Positions 18,557-29,938 of a stretch of 64,000 nt of DNA are shown piece by piece; the stretch's first letter is position 1, and each line of letters opens with the position of its first letter. The notes under the pieces were generated by a model. It was not told where the DNA came from. It was given only the letters and a program-made list of their open reading frames with translations, and searched no databases. A program made the position numbers and the translations under genes. Origin of the DNA: Rhizobiaceae bacterium (GTDB lineage: Bacteria; Pseudomonadota; Alphaproteobacteria; Rhizobiales; Rhizobiaceae); assembly GCA_019635795.1 (NCBI GenBank), contig JAHBYV010000004.1, forward strand, positions 162,680-226,679, in the 5' to 3' direction.

Positions 18557-19954
18557 GTGATTGCGGCGACGTCTTTCAGCGCAAAGCGAGTAGCACTTTT
18601 TGGACTCGGCGGGTCGGGCATGGCAACTGCTCGCGCGCTGATCGAAGGGGGCGCGCAGGTTGTCTGCTGGGACGACAATCCTGAAAGTGTTGCGAAGGCC
18701 GAAAGCGAGGGTTTGCCTGTCGGAGACCTGCGGGAGGAAGATTGGGCGCGTTTCAGCTCGTTCGTCTTGTCACCGGGTGTGCCGCTTACGCACCCCAAAC
18801 CGCACTGGACGGTTGAGCTGGCTCGCGCCGCCGGAGTGGAAATTATCGGTGACATTGAGCTTTTTGTGCGCGAGCGTAATCTGCGCGCGCCCGATGCTCC
18901 GTTTATCGCTATCACGGGTACGAACGGCAAATCGACGACAACAGCGCTGACTGCCCATATTCTCAGATCTGCAGGCAGGGATGTGCAGATGGGCGGCAAT
19001 ATTGGTCGCGCCGTGATGACGCTGGATGCCCCAGCACCTGGCCGCTTTTACGTGATTGAGTGTTCGTCCTACCAGATCGACCTTGCGCCTTCGATCAACC
19101 CCACCGCCGGCGTATTGCTGAACCTCACCCCGGATCATCTTGATAGGCATGGCACAATGCAGCGCTACGCTGCAATCAAGGAGCAGCTTGTTGCGGGGTC
19201 GCAAACTGCGATTGTTGGTGTAGACGATTCCTATTGTGCGCAGATTGCGGACCGTCTGGACCATGCGGGACATAAGGTGGTTCGCATTTCAAAGCGGCTA
19301 TCCTTGCCCGACGGTTTCTATGCGGAAGGTTCTGATCTGATGGAAGCCAGGGACGGTCATTATAGCCGGATCGCGTTTCTTGAAGGGATTGGCTCCCTGA
19401 GAGGGCAGCACAACGCGCAAAATGCTCTGGCGGCGGTTGCAGCCTGCCTGAGTGTGGGGCTTGAGCTGGGTGAAATACAGTCTGGGCTTGAGAGTTTTCC
19501 CGGACTGGCGCATCGCATGGAGCAAGTTGGCCGCAAAGACAATGTGTTGTTCGTCAACGATTCAAAGGCCACCAATGCCGATGCTTCAGCACCGGCTCTT
19601 TCCAGTTTTTCGCGAATTTACTGGATTGCCGGCGGGTTACCGAAAGAGGGCGGGATTGAGCCGCTGCGGGGGCTCTTTCCACGCATCGCACGCGCCTATC
19701 TCATAGGTGAGGCTGCTCCATCATTCTCGGCAGCACTGGGCGGTTCTGTTCCCTACGAAATCTCCGGTACACTTGCCGCCGCCGTCGAGCACGCTGCGCA
19801 AGACGCGGCGAAAGACGACAATCCAGAGGTTGTCGTCTTGCTTTCGCCTGCCTGCGCAAGCTTCGACCAGTTCAAGAATTTTGAGGTTCGCGGCGATGCA
19901 TTCCGCAAGGCTGTGCGCGCCATTGAAGGTTTAACGCCACTCGGAGGTGAATGA
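18557..19954 (+). CDS. murD: UDP-MurNAc-L-alanine:D-glutamate ligase
   Basis: MurD adds D-glutamate to UDP-MurNAc-L-Ala in the cytoplasm. The N-terminal uridine-binding fold shows [17 protein letters not shown], the ATP loop is [11 protein letters not shown] (about residue 121), and the C-terminal domain contains [13 protein letters not shown] and [12 protein letters not shown], both diagnostic of MurD. The start is a GTG four bases after mraY. Length 465 is typical. The stop overlaps the ftsW start. Confidence 0.96.
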   Translation: MIAATSFSAKRVALFGLGGSGMATARALIEGGAQVVCWDDNPESVAKAESEGLPVGDLREEDWARFSSFVLSPGVPLTHPKPHWTVELARAAGVEIIGDIELFVRERNLRAPDAPFIAITGTNGKSTTTALTAHILRSAGRDVQMGGNIGRAVMTLDAPAPGRFYVIECSSYQIDLAPSINPTAGVLLNLTPDHLDRHGTMQRYAAIKEQLVAGSQTAIVGVDDSYCAQIADRLDHAGHKVVRISKRLSLPDGFYAEGSDLMEARDGHYSRIAFLEGIGSLRGQHNAQNALAAVAACLSVGLELGEIQSGLESFPGLAHRMEQVGRKDNVLFVNDSKATNADASAPALSSFSRIYWIAGGLPKEGGIEPLRGLFPRIARAYLIGEAAPSFSAALGGSVPYEISGTLAAAVEHAAQDAAKDDNPEVVVLLSPACASFDQFKNFEVRGDAFRKAVRAIEGLTPLGGE

Positions 19955-21099
19955 TGCTCAGCCGTCTGGATAAAAGCCCCGTCACGACGTGGTGGTGGAC
20001 CGTCGATCGGTGGTTTCTTGCTGCGTTTCTGTCTTTGATGGGGCTGGGGATCATCCTGTCGTTCGCGGCAAGTCCGGCAGTAGCCGACCGCATTGGCCTC
20101 GACACTTTTCATTTCGCAACACGGCAAATCATGTTCATGATCCCGGCGCTGGGAGCAATGCTGGCAGTGTCTTTCCTGACGCCAAGACAGGTCCGGCGGA
20201 TGGCCCTCATCATGCTGGGCGTCTTTCTCGTCATGATGGTTGCGGTATTGTTCATGGGTGTTGAGGTCAAGGGTGCGCGGCGCTGGCTGTCATTTGGTGG
20301 CCTTTCCGTTCAACCTTCCGAATTTCTCAAACCTGCATTTGTCGTGATCTGCGCATGGCTGTTTTCCGAACAAGGCAAGCGCACGATACCCGGAAACTTT
20401 CTCGCCATCTGTCTTCTGGGGATCGTAATCAGCTTGCTCGTTTTGCAACCTGACCTCGGGCAAACCATGCTGACACTTGGAACCTGGGGCGTGATGTTCT
20501 TTCTCGCAGGTATGTCGTGGTTCTGGATTGCGCTATTCGGCGGAGTTGGCGTGTTTGGCGCATTTGCGGCCTATACAATCTTTCCGCACGTAGCGAGCCG
20601 GCTCGATCGCTTCCTCTCGGGAGAGGGTGACATGTATCAGGTCGACATGGGTCGTGATGCGGTCGTTGCAGGCGGCTGGTTCGGCGTTGGTCCGGGAGAG
20701 GGTACTGTCAAGCGCATGATTCCGGACAGCCATGCTGACTTTGTTTTTGCGGTCGCCGGTGAGGAGTTCGGTATCATCGCCTGCATGTTGATCATGCTCA
20801 TATTTGCTTTCATCGTGCTGCGCGGGATGAAGATAGCGCTGAGAGAACATGACGAGTTCACGCGACTGGCAGTGGCGGGTCTGGTGACAGTTTTCGGCTT
20901 CCAGTCGATCATCAATATGGGCGTCAATCTGCAACTGCTCCCTGCCAAGGGCATGACATTGCCCTTTATTTCCTACGGCGGTTCCTCGCTTATCGCGATC
21001 GCTATTTCGATGGGCATGGTTCTGGCGTTGACCCGTCGCGGGCCGGAGAAGCTGAAGAACCATCGCTTGTCGATGCCGCGAATGGTGGCTGCTGAATGA
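19951..21099 (+). CDS. ftsW: Septal peptidoglycan polymerase FtsW (SEDS family)
   Basis: FtsW polymerises lipid II at the septum with FtsI as its transpeptidase partner. The 382-residue protein has about ten membrane spans and SEDS-family motifs: [41 protein letters not shown] and the final [20 protein letters not shown]. Two adjacent ATG codons (19951 and 19954) are possible starts. It overlaps murD and murG by a few bases each. Confidence 0.96.
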   Translation: MMLSRLDKSPVTTWWWTVDRWFLAAFLSLMGLGIILSFAASPAVADRIGLDTFHFATRQIMFMIPALGAMLAVSFLTPRQVRRMALIMLGVFLVMMVAVLFMGVEVKGARRWLSFGGLSVQPSEFLKPAFVVICAWLFSEQGKRTIPGNFLAICLLGIVISLLVLQPDLGQTMLTLGTWGVMFFLAGMSWFWIALFGGVGVFGAFAAYTIFPHVASRLDRFLSGEGDMYQVDMGRDAVVAGGWFGVGPGEGTVKRMIPDSHADFVFAVAGEEFGIIACMLIMLIFAFIVLRGMKIALREHDEFTRLAVAGLVTVFGFQSIINMGVNLQLLPAKGMTLPFISYGGSSLIAIAISMGMVLALTRRGPEKLKNHRLSMPRMVAAE

Positions 21100-22226
21100 C
21101 AGAGAAGCGAACCGCACTGCTGGCAGCTGGCGGAACGGGAGGGCACCTCTTTCCCGCCGAGGCGCTAGCACATGAACTCAAAGCACGTGGCTGGGCAGTT
21201 CATCTTGCAAGTGATGAAAGGGCAAATCGATATGCCGGATCATTTCCGGCTGACGCGATACACCCGATTGCATCTGCGACATTGGGATCGAAGAATCCCG
21301 TTGATCTGGCCAGATCATTCTGGGCGATCTGGAAGGGTGTTCGCCAGGCATCTGCCGTTATCAAGAAAATCAGGCCATCCATTGTTATAGGCTTTGGCGG
21401 ATATCCCACATTGCCGCCGGTATTTGCAGCCACGCGGCGCGGTGTGCCAACGGTAATTCATGAACAGAACGCTGTTATGGGCCGCGCCAATCGCGCACTC
21501 GCGACTCGCGTATCGGCAATAGCAGGCGGCTTTCTTGATCCTGCAAGATCAGCATATTCCGAAAAGATTCTGGTTACTGGAAACCCGGTCCGACCCGCTG
21601 TGCTGGCTTTGGCGGGAGCCCCCTATGTGCAGGCGCGTTCTGCCGATCTTTTCCGTCTCCTGGTTTTTGGGGGCAGCCAAGGCGCGCAGTTCTTCTCGCA
21701 GGCATTGCCAGCAGCGATAGCGAAACTCCCGGCGAGTGAGCGCAAGAGACTGGTTCTGACGCAGCAAGCACGCCCGGAAGATGCGGAGAGTGTGATCACC
21801 GCCTTTGCCAGCTTGGGTATAGGCGCTGAGGTGTCACCCTTCTTCACGGATATGGCTCAACGGATAGCGGATGCGCAGTTGATAGTTGCCCGTTCGGGTG
21901 CTTCGACGGTCTCTGAAATTGGGGTAGTCGGGCGTCCGGCACTGCTCGTACCGTATCCGCACGCACTAGATCACGATCAGGCTGCAAACGCGGCAGCGCT
22001 CGAACAGGCGGGGGGGGCGGAGGTTCATCCGCAATCCACCCTGTCGCCAGAGCGTCTTGCAGAATTGATTTTCGCCTTTATGACCAGCCCCACGCGACTC
22101 GCGACAATGGCGGCTGCGTCGCTATCGGTTGGAAAGCCGGACGCGGCGCGGCGGCTGGCTGATCTCGCGGAGGCAGTCGCTCGCGGACAATCACTTGAGG
22201 CATTCAGGAAGGAAGCTGGCTTATGA
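21096..22226 (+). CDS. murG: Lipid II synthase MurG (GlcNAc transferase)
   Basis: MurG transfers GlcNAc from UDP-GlcNAc to lipid I on the cytoplasmic membrane face. The GT-B fold glycosyltransferase of 376 residues carries the glycine-rich [12 protein letters not shown] loop (about residue 10), [23 protein letters not shown], and the C-terminal UDP-GlcNAc site [10 protein letters not shown] followed by [14 protein letters not shown]. It overlaps ftsW and murC by ATGA. Confidence 0.97.
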   Translation: MTEKRTALLAAGGTGGHLFPAEALAHELKARGWAVHLASDERANRYAGSFPADAIHPIASATLGSKNPVDLARSFWAIWKGVRQASAVIKKIRPSIVIGFGGYPTLPPVFAATRRGVPTVIHEQNAVMGRANRALATRVSAIAGGFLDPARSAYSEKILVTGNPVRPAVLALAGAPYVQARSADLFRLLVFGGSQGAQFFSQALPAAIAKLPASERKRLVLTQQARPEDAESVITAFASLGIGAEVSPFFTDMAQRIADAQLIVARSGASTVSEIGVVGRPALLVPYPHALDHDQAANAAALEQAGGAEVHPQSTLSPERLAELIFAFMTSPTRLATMAAASLSVGKPDAARRLADLAEAVARGQSLEAFRKEAGL

Positions 22227-23629
22227 AAATGCCACAGGCAATAGGGCTGGTGCATTTCATCGGCATTGGCGGCATCGGCATGAGCGGCATCGCCGAGGTG
22301 TTGCACAATCTCGGTTATCGCGTTCAGGGCTCAGATCAGGCAGACAGTGCAAATGTACAGCGACTGCGTGAGAAGGGCATTGAATGTTTCGTTGGACACC
22401 GCGCGGAGAACCTTGGAGAGGCTGAGGTTGTCGTTGTCTCAACTGCCATCAAGAAAACCAACCCTGAACTGATTGCCGCGCGTGAAAAGCTGCTCCCTAT
22501 CGTTCGCCGCGCAGAAATGCTGGCGGAGCTCATGCGCTTCCGCCAAGCGGTCGCGATTGGCGGTACGCATGGCAAAACAACGACCACTTCGATGGTTGCG
22601 ACACTGTTGGAGGCTGGTGGGCTGGATCCCACCGTTATCAACGGCGGGATAATCAATGCTTATGGCACGAACGCACGCATGGGCGAAGGCGAGTGGATGG
22701 TTGTTGAAGCCGATGAGAGCGACGGCACCTTTCTGAAACTTCCGGCCGATGTCGCTGTCGTTACCAATATCGATCCTGAGCACCTTGACCACTACGGCAC
22801 GTTCGACAAGGTGCGGGAAGCGTTTCGCCAATTCGTGGAGAACGTCCCGTTTTATGGTTTTGGGGTCATGTGCACAGATCATCCTGAAGTTCAGGCACTC
22901 GTGTCACGCATCGAAGACCGGCGCATCATAACTTATGGCGAGAACGCTCAAGCAGATGTCCGCTTTACCAATCACCGCATGGAGGGGGCGACTTCCCGAT
23001 TCGATGTTGTCATTCGTGAGCGCAAGTCGGGAAAGCAAATAGCGATCGCAGACCTGGCGCTTCCCATGCCGGGGCGTCACAATATGTCCAATGCGACTGC
23101 CGCTATTGCGGTTGCGCATGAACTAGGTCTTACAGACGAAGCGATCAAGCGCGGACTGTCCTCATTTGGTGGGGTCAAACGCCGATTCACACTGACAGGT
23201 AGTTGGAACGGTGTTCAGATTTTTGACGATTATGGCCACCATCCGGTGGAGATAAAGGCAGTTTTGCGGGCTGCGCGCGACGCCACCAAGGGGCGGATCA
23301 TTGCGATAGCCCAACCGCACCGTTACACGCGCTTGCACGATCTGTTCGACGATTTTTCGGCTTGCTTCAACGATGCCGACACAATTCTGGTAGCACCGGT
23401 CTATGCAGCTGGTGAGGAGCCGATTGAGGGCGTCAATTCCAGCACGCTCGTTTCGCGCATACGGTCGGGCGGTCACCGCGACGCGCGGGCGATTGAAGGC
23501 CAATCTGAAATTGCTCCACTCGTTCGGGAACTGGCGAAAGACGGTGATCTGGTCATTTTCCTGGGCGCGGGAAATATTACAAACTGGGCTTATACGCTTC
23601 CTAAGGAACTGAGAGGCGAGGCCGCATGA
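22223..23629 (+). CDS. murC: UDP-MurNAc:L-alanine ligase
   Basis: MurC adds the first stem-peptide residue, L-alanine, to UDP-MurNAc. Seen are the N-terminal [17 protein letters not shown] fold, the ATP loop [13 protein letters not shown] (about residue 113), [11 protein letters not shown], and the C-terminal [12 protein letters not shown] block. Its 468 residues match the family. It overlaps murG and murB by four bases each, so all are translationally coupled. Confidence 0.97.
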   Translation: MKMPQAIGLVHFIGIGGIGMSGIAEVLHNLGYRVQGSDQADSANVQRLREKGIECFVGHRAENLGEAEVVVVSTAIKKTNPELIAAREKLLPIVRRAEMLAELMRFRQAVAIGGTHGKTTTTSMVATLLEAGGLDPTVINGGIINAYGTNARMGEGEWMVVEADESDGTFLKLPADVAVVTNIDPEHLDHYGTFDKVREAFRQFVENVPFYGFGVMCTDHPEVQALVSRIEDRRIITYGENAQADVRFTNHRMEGATSRFDVVIRERKSGKQIAIADLALPMPGRHNMSNATAAIAVAHELGLTDEAIKRGLSSFGGVKRRFTLTGSWNGVQIFDDYGHHPVEIKAVLRAARDATKGRIIAIAQPHRYTRLHDLFDDFSACFNDADTILVAPVYAAGEEPIEGVNSSTLVSRIRSGGHRDARAIEGQSEIAPLVRELAKDGDLVIFLGAGNITNWAYTLPKELRGEAA

Positions 23630-24591
23630 GTCGAGGTCAGGCGCTTGTTGCGCGTTTGGGGGATGCTCTTTCCGGCATAAGGGGTCGCCTGACACCCGAC
23701 GCGGAAATGGACAAGATTACCTGGTTTCGTGCCGGCGGTATGGCCGACCTGCTGTTTCAACCCGCAGATGAGGCTGACCTGTCTGCATTTCTGAAGGCGG
23801 TACCCCTCGACGTTCCGGTTTTGGTTGTTGGCGTCGGATCAAATCTTCTTGTGCGTGAGGGTGGCGTTCGAGGCGTTGTGATACGCTTGTCCGCCAAAGG
23901 ATTTGGCGAGGCCGTACGGATTTCTGATATCCGGATCAGGGCAGGTGCTGCGTGTCCGGACAAGAAACTTGCAGCCGTCGCGCTGGAAGCAGGTATTGGC
24001 GGTTTTCATTTCTATCACGGCATTCCTGGAGCGATCGGCGGCGCTTTGCGCATGAACGCGGGCGCTAACGGTGTTGAAACTCGCGAGCGTGTTGTTGAGG
24101 TCCGTGCGCTCGATCGCAATGGCGAGGTGCACACGCTTTCAAACGCTGAGATGGGTTATGCTTACAGGCACTCTTCAGTCCCGCCAGATTTGATATTTAT
24201 CTCCGCAGTGTTTGAAGGCTATCCGGAAGAACGTGACGCGATTCAGGCTGCTATGGACGCTGTTCAACATCACCGCGAAACGGTGCAGCCGATTCGGGAA
24301 AAGACTGGCGGCTCAACCTTCAAGAACCCTGAAGGCACGTCAGCCTGGAAAGAAATTGACTCGGCGGGTTGCCGTGGCCTCGCAGTTGGGGGTGCCCAGA
24401 TGTCACCTATGCACTGCAATTTCATGATCAATATGGGCAGCGCTACAGCCTACGACCTTGAATATCTTGGCGAGACGGTGCGGGCGCGGGTGCTTGAGAA
24501 TTCCGGCATCAAGCTCCAGTGGGAAATCAAGCGGATCGGCGACTTCAAGCCGGGGCGCGAGGTGCAGGAGTTTCAGGGCCAAATGCTCTAG
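23626..24591 (+). CDS. murB: UDP-N-acetylenolpyruvoylglucosamine reductase
   Basis: MurB reduces enolpyruvyl-UDP-GlcNAc to UDP-MurNAc with NADPH and FAD. The 321-residue protein has the FAD-binding [20 protein letters not shown] region, [14 protein letters not shown] (about 134), the MGYAYRHSS segment and the [10 protein letters not shown] motif with the catalytic serine. The tail [20 protein letters not shown] is also typical. MurA is not in the window. This is the last gene of the first cluster segment; a 200-base gap with seven GANTC sites follows. Confidence 0.96.
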   Translation: MSRGQALVARLGDALSGIRGRLTPDAEMDKITWFRAGGMADLLFQPADEADLSAFLKAVPLDVPVLVVGVGSNLLVREGGVRGVVIRLSAKGFGEAVRISDIRIRAGAACPDKKLAAVALEAGIGGFHFYHGIPGAIGGALRMNAGANGVETRERVVEVRALDRNGEVHTLSNAEMGYAYRHSSVPPDLIFISAVFEGYPEERDAIQAAMDAVQHHRETVQPIREKTGGSTFKNPEGTSAWKEIDSAGCRGLAVGGAQMSPMHCNFMINMGSATAYDLEYLGETVRARVLENSGIKLQWEIKRIGDFKPGREVQEFQGQML

Positions 24592-24603
24592 TATATTTCG
24601 TAT

Positions 24604-24743
24604 GATTCGTACCCGGATCAAAAAATATGAATCAATCCGAATCAAAGGCCTTGCGCCTGAATCAAGTCTCTGATTCTTTGGGCTAAGTCGTTTCCTGATT
24701 TGAGTCGTGTGTTTAACTCCCGCTTGCCGGGAAGAGCCGACTC
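24604..24743. promoter_or_regulatory. Cluster of seven GANTC (CcrM) sites between murB and ddl
   Basis: GANTC occurs at 24604, 24629, 24639, 24659, 24672, 24702 and 24739, seven sites in 140 bases, where about one in 256 positions is expected by chance. This is the only sizeable gap inside the division cluster and is the natural place for the promoter of ddl-ftsQ-ftsA-ftsZ. CcrM methylates GANTC late in the alphaproteobacterial cell cycle and GcrA reads it; that this region is so regulated is inference. Confidence 0.6.
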
Positions 24744-24794
24744 TGATTTGTGAAACTGGGATGAGGCGGCCCGATCAGAGGGGTAAGACCGGGT

Positions 24795-25721
24795 ATGGCG
24801 ATGAAGCACGTGGCAGTTCTAATGGGAGGGTTCTCGTCTGAACGCCCGGTTTCTCTTTCTTCCGGGAATGCTTGTGCTGATGCTCTTGAAGCTGAGGGTT
24901 ACAGGGTAACCCGGGTGGATGTCGGGCATGACATCGCGACGGTGCTAACCGAACTGAAGCCTGATGTTGCTTTCAATGCGCTTCACGGTCCTTTTGGCGA
25001 GGACGGCACTGTTCAGGGTGTGCTGGAGTATTTGCAAATTCCCTATACGCATTCTGGCGTCCTTGCTTCAGCGCTGGCAATGAACAAGGAGCTTGCCAAG
25101 ATTGTAGCCCGTACAGCCGGTGTGCCGGTTGCAGAATCCAAAATTGTCGACAGGTTCGCTATCGGGAACAAGCACCCGATGAAGCCGCCCTATGTGGTGA
25201 AGCCGGTCAATGAGGGTTCGAGTTTTGGTGTTGTGATCGTTAAGGAAGACCAATCTCATCCGCCGCAGATTATTTCTTCAAAAGAGTGGCGCTATGGCGA
25301 AAAGGTGATGGTCGAGCGGTACGTTCATGGGCGCGAGTTGACCTGTGCTGTTATGGGCGACGTTGCGCTGGGCGTGTGCGAAATCATTCCGACTGGTCAC
25401 GGGTTCTATGATTACGACTCAAAATATGTGCCTGGCGGCTCGGTTCATGAAGTTCCGGCTAAAATTTCATTAAATATTTACCAAAAGATTCAAACAATCG
25501 CATTGGCGGCTCACCAGGCTATCGGTTGCCGCGGGGTTTCGCGTTCCGACTTCCGTTATGATGATCGTTTCTCGGAGAATGGTGAGCTGATCTGGCTGGA
25601 AATCAATACACAGCCGGGCATGACGCCAACCTCGCTGGTGCCGGACATTGCGAGGGCTGCCGGTCATTCCTTTGGTGAATTGTTACGTTGGTTGGTGGAG
25701 GACGCGTCTTGTTCTCGGTGA
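24795..25721 (+). CDS. ddl: D-alanine:D-alanine ligase
   Basis: Ddl makes the D-Ala-D-Ala used by MurF. The 308-residue ATP-grasp protein shows [16 protein letters not shown] at the N-terminus, [16 protein letters not shown], the ATP-binding [20 protein letters not shown] and the Mg-binding [12 protein letters not shown]-type end ([15 protein letters not shown]). It starts at ATG 24795, or six bases later at a second ATG. Its 3' end overlaps the ftsQ start. Confidence 0.95.
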   Translation: MAMKHVAVLMGGFSSERPVSLSSGNACADALEAEGYRVTRVDVGHDIATVLTELKPDVAFNALHGPFGEDGTVQGVLEYLQIPYTHSGVLASALAMNKELAKIVARTAGVPVAESKIVDRFAIGNKHPMKPPYVVKPVNEGSSFGVVIVKEDQSHPPQIISSKEWRYGEKVMVERYVHGRELTCAVMGDVALGVCEIIPTGHGFYDYDSKYVPGGSVHEVPAKISLNIYQKIQTIALAAHQAIGCRGVSRSDFRYDDRFSENGELIWLEINTQPGMTPTSLVPDIARAAGHSFGELLRWLVEDASCSR

Positions 25722-26650
25722 GGCGATTGAATCGAGCGTTGAGGGGCCTTTATCGGTCTGCTCCGGGTTCTCGCCTGGAAGCCGAGCAGGGCTTTGTATT
25801 GCCTCGGCCATTTCGCAAGCCTGTGCGCTTCCTTGCGCGGTATTGCCGTGGTGAAATTCAACCTCCGCGCTATACGAATGCTGCAATGATATCGACGCTG
25901 TTTGCGGCTACTGGAATTTATGGTGCCCTGGTTGGTGGCCATATGCCGAATATCGCGCAGGCTGTTACTGCCCGGACCGGTTTTGCTGTCGATGAAATAA
26001 CAGTCACGGGTAATCGCGAAGTTTCCGAGATTGATGTGCTGGACCGGCTGGAGTTGACTGGCTGGACATCTTTGGTCGGGTTCGATGCGTCGGCGGCGCG
26101 CGACCGGATCAGTAAATTGCCGTGGGTGGAAAACGCGTCGGTTCGCAAGATATATCCCGACACGATTGAAGTGAAGCTGCATGAGCGGACGCCATTCGCG
26201 ATCTGGCAGCATGATGGCCAACTCTCGGTCGTTGAAAAGTCCGGCAATATCATTGCGCCCTACAATTACGCCACTCGCAGCCCGTTGCCGCTGATGTTGG
26301 GATTGGGGGCGCCGGAGGTTGGTGCCAACTTCGTCTCAAAGATGCAGGAATACCCTGACATTGCGGCGCGTGTGCGTGCCTATGTGCGCATCGCGGATCG
26401 GCGCTGGAATCTGAAGCTGGACAATGGCGTGGATGTTCTCTTGCCGGAAGTTGGCATGGAGCGCGCGCTGGAGCTTCTTGGGCAGATGAACCGAGAGCGC
26501 AATATTTTCGATCGCGATGTCGTTTCCATCGATATGCGTCTGGCCGATCGCGTCGTTTTTGCGCTCACGGACGAGGCGTTGGCGCGTCGGGATGCCGAGC
26601 TGAAAGAGCAGGCGGCAGCCAGCAAGAAGAAGCCGGAGGCAAGAACATGA
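25709..26650 (+). CDS. ftsQ: Cell division protein FtsQ
   Basis: FtsQ is a bitopic divisome protein that recruits FtsL/FtsB. It has a basic cytoplasmic tail (about residues 1-60), a membrane span (about 62-78, [18 protein letters not shown]), a POTRA domain beginning [21 protein letters not shown], and a periplasmic beta domain. I place the start at TTG 25709, not at the upstream TTG 25688, because GGAGGA lies six bases before it. This start lies inside the end of ddl, in another frame, with 13 bases of overlap. The protein is 313 residues. Confidence 0.92.
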   Translation: MFSVRRLNRALRGLYRSAPGSRLEAEQGFVLPRPFRKPVRFLARYCRGEIQPPRYTNAAMISTLFAATGIYGALVGGHMPNIAQAVTARTGFAVDEITVTGNREVSEIDVLDRLELTGWTSLVGFDASAARDRISKLPWVENASVRKIYPDTIEVKLHERTPFAIWQHDGQLSVVEKSGNIIAPYNYATRSPLPLMLGLGAPEVGANFVSKMQEYPDIAARVRAYVRIADRRWNLKLDNGVDVLLPEVGMERALELLGQMNRERNIFDRDVVSIDMRLADRVVFALTDEALARRDAELKEQAAASKKKPEART

Positions 26651-27954
26651 GCTGGCTGGCCGGGCAAAAAGAAGGAACGCAGCGTTCCGGCATAGTTACT
26701 GTGCTGGATGTCGGTTCCAGCAAGGTTTGCTGTATCGTGGCACGGCTCAAGCCGAGTGGCGATAGCCAGCTTCTGCGTGCCCGCACACATAAGGCTCATG
26801 TCATTGGTATTGGACATCAGCGGTCGCAGGGCGTGAAGTCTGGCGTGGTTGTTGATCTTGAGCGCGCCGAACAGTCGATCCGGCAGTGCGTTGATGCTGC
26901 CGAGCGTATGGCGGGGCTGACGGTGGATTCATTGATCGTCAATGTCTCTGCCGGACGTATGCGCAGCGAAACCTTTTCCGCGACAATCAATCTTCGCGGC
27001 GGTGAAGTTAACGAGTACGATATCGATAAGGTGCTGGCCGCAGGCGCCAAGCAGGCGATGAAGGCGGAGCGGCAGGTTCTGCACTCCTTGCCTGTTGCGT
27101 TTTCACTGGATCAGGAGCGGGGAATTCGCGACCCGCGCGGCATGGTCGGCGAAACGCTCGGCGTTGATATGCACGTTCTGACCGGCGACGCTGCACCGCA
27201 GCGCAATCTGGAGGCGGCAATCAACCGTTCTCACCTTAGCGTAGAGCGCATGGTTGCGACTCCCTATGCGAGCGGTCTCGCAGCTCTGGTCGATGACGAA
27301 CTGGAGATGGGCGCGGCCTGCATCGATATGGGCGGTGGAACGACAACCGTCTCTGTGTTCTCGGAAGGAAAATTTGTTTTTGCCGACGCAATTCCTTTGG
27401 GCGGGAATCATGTAACTCTTGATCTTGCGCGGGGGCTATCCGTGCGTATCGAGGATGCAGAGCGTTTGAAAGTAATGCACAGTTCAGCACTGCCGGCAGG
27501 CGGCGACGATCATGATGTGGTGAGCGTGAGCCCCATGAGCGGCGATGAGCATGAGCCGCCCTTGCATGTCCCGCGTTCGGCAATAACGCGCATCGTTCGC
27601 GCTCGCGTCGATGAGACGCTGGAAATGCTGCGCGATCGGCTTGCCAAATCTGGTTATGGAGCGACGGTGGGGCGTCGTGTTGTTCTGACTGGTGGTGCCA
27701 GCCAGCTTTCGGGTTTGCCGGAAGCTGCCCGGCGCATCCTGGGCAGAAATGTGAGAATCGGCCGGCCTCTGGGCGTGGCCGGATTGCCGGAAGCTGCAAA
27801 GGGGCCGGCATTTTCCGCTGCGGTTGGTCTGTTGATCTATCCGCAGCTGGCGACGTTTGAGAGTGAAAGCATAAATAGCAGTACGCGTATGAAGTTGACC
27901 GGAACCGGAGGGCGGTTTCACCGAGTCAGTCAGTGGATACGAGAAAGCTTCTAA
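26647..27954 (+). CDS. ftsA: Cell division protein FtsA
   Basis: FtsA is the actin-like ATPase that links FtsZ to the membrane. The 435-residue protein has the phosphate-1 loop VLDVGSSKVCCIV, an SHS2-type 1C domain (around MVGETLGVDMHVLTG), phosphate-2 CIDMGGGTTTVSVF and the adenosine loop VVLTGGASQLSGL. The C-terminus ends with the membrane-targeting amphipathic helix FHRVSQWIRESF. It overlaps ftsQ by ATGA and precedes ftsZ by 63 bases. Confidence 0.96.
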   Translation: MSWLAGQKEGTQRSGIVTVLDVGSSKVCCIVARLKPSGDSQLLRARTHKAHVIGIGHQRSQGVKSGVVVDLERAEQSIRQCVDAAERMAGLTVDSLIVNVSAGRMRSETFSATINLRGGEVNEYDIDKVLAAGAKQAMKAERQVLHSLPVAFSLDQERGIRDPRGMVGETLGVDMHVLTGDAAPQRNLEAAINRSHLSVERMVATPYASGLAALVDDELEMGAACIDMGGGTTTVSVFSEGKFVFADAIPLGGNHVTLDLARGLSVRIEDAERLKVMHSSALPAGGDDHDVVSVSPMSGDEHEPPLHVPRSAITRIVRARVDETLEMLRDRLAKSGYGATVGRRVVLTGGASQLSGLPEAARRILGRNVRIGRPLGVAGLPEAAKGPAFSAAVGLLIYPQLATFESESINSSTRMKLTGTGGRFHRVSQWIRESF

Positions 27955-28017
27955 TCTAGCGGGGATAGCCCCTAAGCGCCGCGCGGCGAGGCGGCAAAAA
28001 GGCAAAGGACAGAAACC

Positions 28018-29658
28018 ATGACAATCAATCTACAAAAGCCGGATATTACTGAACTTAAGCCGAGGATCACCGTTTTTGGAGTTGGTGGAGGCGGTGGAAA
28101 TGCCGTCAACAACATGATCTCGGCCGGTTTGCGCGGCGTTGAGTTCGTGGTTGCCAATACCGATGCCCAGGCTCTTACAATGTCCAAGGCCGACCGCCTC
28201 ATTCAACTCGGTGCCAATGTTACCGAAGGACTGGGTGCTGGTTCCCAGCCTGAAGTTGGGCGCGCCGCCGCCGAAGAATGCATTGATGAAATCAACGACC
28301 ATCTGTCCAACACCCATATGTGCTTCGTAACCGCTGGTATGGGCGGCGGCACTGGCACAGGCGCTGCGCCAGTTGTTGCACGCGCCGCACGCGAACGGGG
28401 AATTTTGACCGTTGGCGTTGTGACCAAGCCGTTCCATTTCGAAGGAATGCGGCGCATGAAAACAGCAGACCTCGGAATTGAGGAGCTGCAAAAGTGCGTT
28501 GATACGCTGATTGTTATCCCGAACCAGAATCTGTTCCGCCTTGCCAATGACAAGACGACCTTTGCCGATGCTTTCGCAATGGCCGACCAGGTGCTTTATT
28601 CGGGTGTTGCCTGCATCACTGACCTGATGGTGAAAGAAGGTCTCATCAATCTCGATTTCGCAGACGTGCGTTCTGTCATGCGTGAGATGGGCAAAGCCAT
28701 GATGGGCACTGGCGAGGCATCCGGCGAAGGGCGCGCAATGGCTGCAGCCGAAGCCGCGATTTCGAACCCGCTGCTCGACGAAACATCTATGAAGGGCGCA
28801 AAGGGCCTGCTCATCTCGATCACCGGTGGTCGCGACCTGACGCTGTTCGAGGTGGACGAAGCGGCAACCCGCATCCGCGAAGAAGTCGATCAGGAAGCAA
28901 ACATCATTCTCGGTGCTACCTTCGACGAGGATTTGGAAGGGGTCATTCGGGTGTCTGTCGTTGCCACCGGTATCGACAAGACTGCTGCTGAAATTGCCGC
29001 GACACCGATTGCTATCCGTCAACCAGTGAAGCAGCCGCAGCCAGCGCCGCGCCAGGAAGCTCCGGTTGTTGCGCCGAAGCCAATGGCTGATCCAGTCGCG
29101 GAGGCTATGCGCGTAGCGGAGCAGGGCGATTTTGAACCGGCAGTTCAGCGCCCTACCGCACAGGTGGATGACTTTCGCCCCGCCAGCAAAATCTTTCAGG
29201 CCCCCCAGCCAGTAGCAGCAGCTGCACCTCAACACATCGCCCCGCAACCTGTGCCACAAGCACCGGTTCGGGAAGCAGTTGCACCAGTTCAGCAAGCAGC
29301 GCCGCGCATGCCGCGTGTGGAAGATTTTCCGCCCGTGATCCGCGACGCAGTTGAAGCAAAGACCCGTCCCGCCGCTCCTCAGGAAAGTGGGCCTATGAGC
29401 CTTATCAAGAAGCTCACGAGCGGTCTCACCCGTCACGTTGAAGCGCCTGTGCAGCATCCGGTTGCTGAGCAGCCACGGGAGCCGAAGCTGCGTCAGGCCG
29501 CGCCTGAAGCTCGCCGCCTGAACACCGGCGATCCGCAAATCTACGCGCCGCGCCGCGGCCAGCTGGATGATACGGGCCGCCTCACGCCGCAGACTCGCGC
29601 GGTACATGAGGAAGATCAGCTTGAGATTCCGGCGTTCCTGCGCCGTCAGGCAAACTAA
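28018..29658 (+). CDS. ftsZ: Cell division GTPase FtsZ
   Basis: FtsZ polymerises into the Z ring. The tubulin-fold GTPase core covers about residues 12-320, with [12 protein letters not shown], the tubulin signature [10 protein letters not shown] (about 108) and the T7 synergy-loop region [12 protein letters not shown] long Pro/Ala/Gln-rich linker (about 335-515) follows, typical for Rhizobiales (total 546 residues), and the C-terminal peptide [11 protein letters not shown] that binds FtsA and other partners. Only one ftsZ is in this window. A hairpin terminator follows 40 bases after the stop. Confidence 0.98.
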   Translation: MTINLQKPDITELKPRITVFGVGGGGGNAVNNMISAGLRGVEFVVANTDAQALTMSKADRLIQLGANVTEGLGAGSQPEVGRAAAEECIDEINDHLSNTHMCFVTAGMGGGTGTGAAPVVARAARERGILTVGVVTKPFHFEGMRRMKTADLGIEELQKCVDTLIVIPNQNLFRLANDKTTFADAFAMADQVLYSGVACITDLMVKEGLINLDFADVRSVMREMGKAMMGTGEASGEGRAMAAAEAAISNPLLDETSMKGAKGLLISITGGRDLTLFEVDEAATRIREEVDQEANIILGATFDEDLEGVIRVSVVATGIDKTAAEIAATPIAIRQPVKQPQPAPRQEAPVVAPKPMADPVAEAMRVAEQGDFEPAVQRPTAQVDDFRPASKIFQAPQPVAAAAPQHIAPQPVPQAPVREAVAPVQQAAPRMPRVEDFPPVIRDAVEAKTRPAAPQESGPMSLIKKLTSGLTRHVEAPVQHPVAEQPREPKLRQAAPEARRLNTGDPQIYAPRRGQLDDTGRLTPQTRAVHEEDQLEIPAFLRRQAN

Positions 29659-29698
29659 GTCTTGCCGCATTGATTAACAGTCGATAACGAAATTGGAG

Positions 29699-29723
29699 AC
29701 GGGCGCAAATAGCGCCCGTTTTG
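29699..29723 (+). terminator. Terminator after ftsZ
   Basis: ACGGGCGC (29699-29706) pairs with GCGCCCGT (29712-29719) across the loop aaata, followed by TTTT. It is a good intrinsic terminator that separates the division cluster from lpxC. Confidence 0.85.
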
Positions 29724-29938
29724 CCGTAGAAAATAACTAGGTTTTTCAACGGCTTATTTGTGCTACCTGCTTTTTGAGTTGGTAACACTGGGTAAGAATC
29801 CGTGATTTGGAAACACGCATCCGGCAAATTATCTTCACGGCGAAACTGAGGGCATTCGTGGTGGAGGGATGCTCTTGCGTGGCAGCGCCAGTGGCGGCGT
29901 TAGCAGGTTAGCGGACAAGTTGGTGTACGGGGATAAAA

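Noticed and set aside
24591-24795. CtrA binding boxes (TTAA-N7-TTAA) in the murB-ddl gap
   Set aside because: I found only one TTAA-type half site (near 24713) without a partner at the correct distance.
28030-29670. A 546-codon open frame antisense to the whole of ftsZ
   Set aside because: It has no recognisable domain, and its openness follows from the GC-rich codon bias of ftsZ, which is certain.
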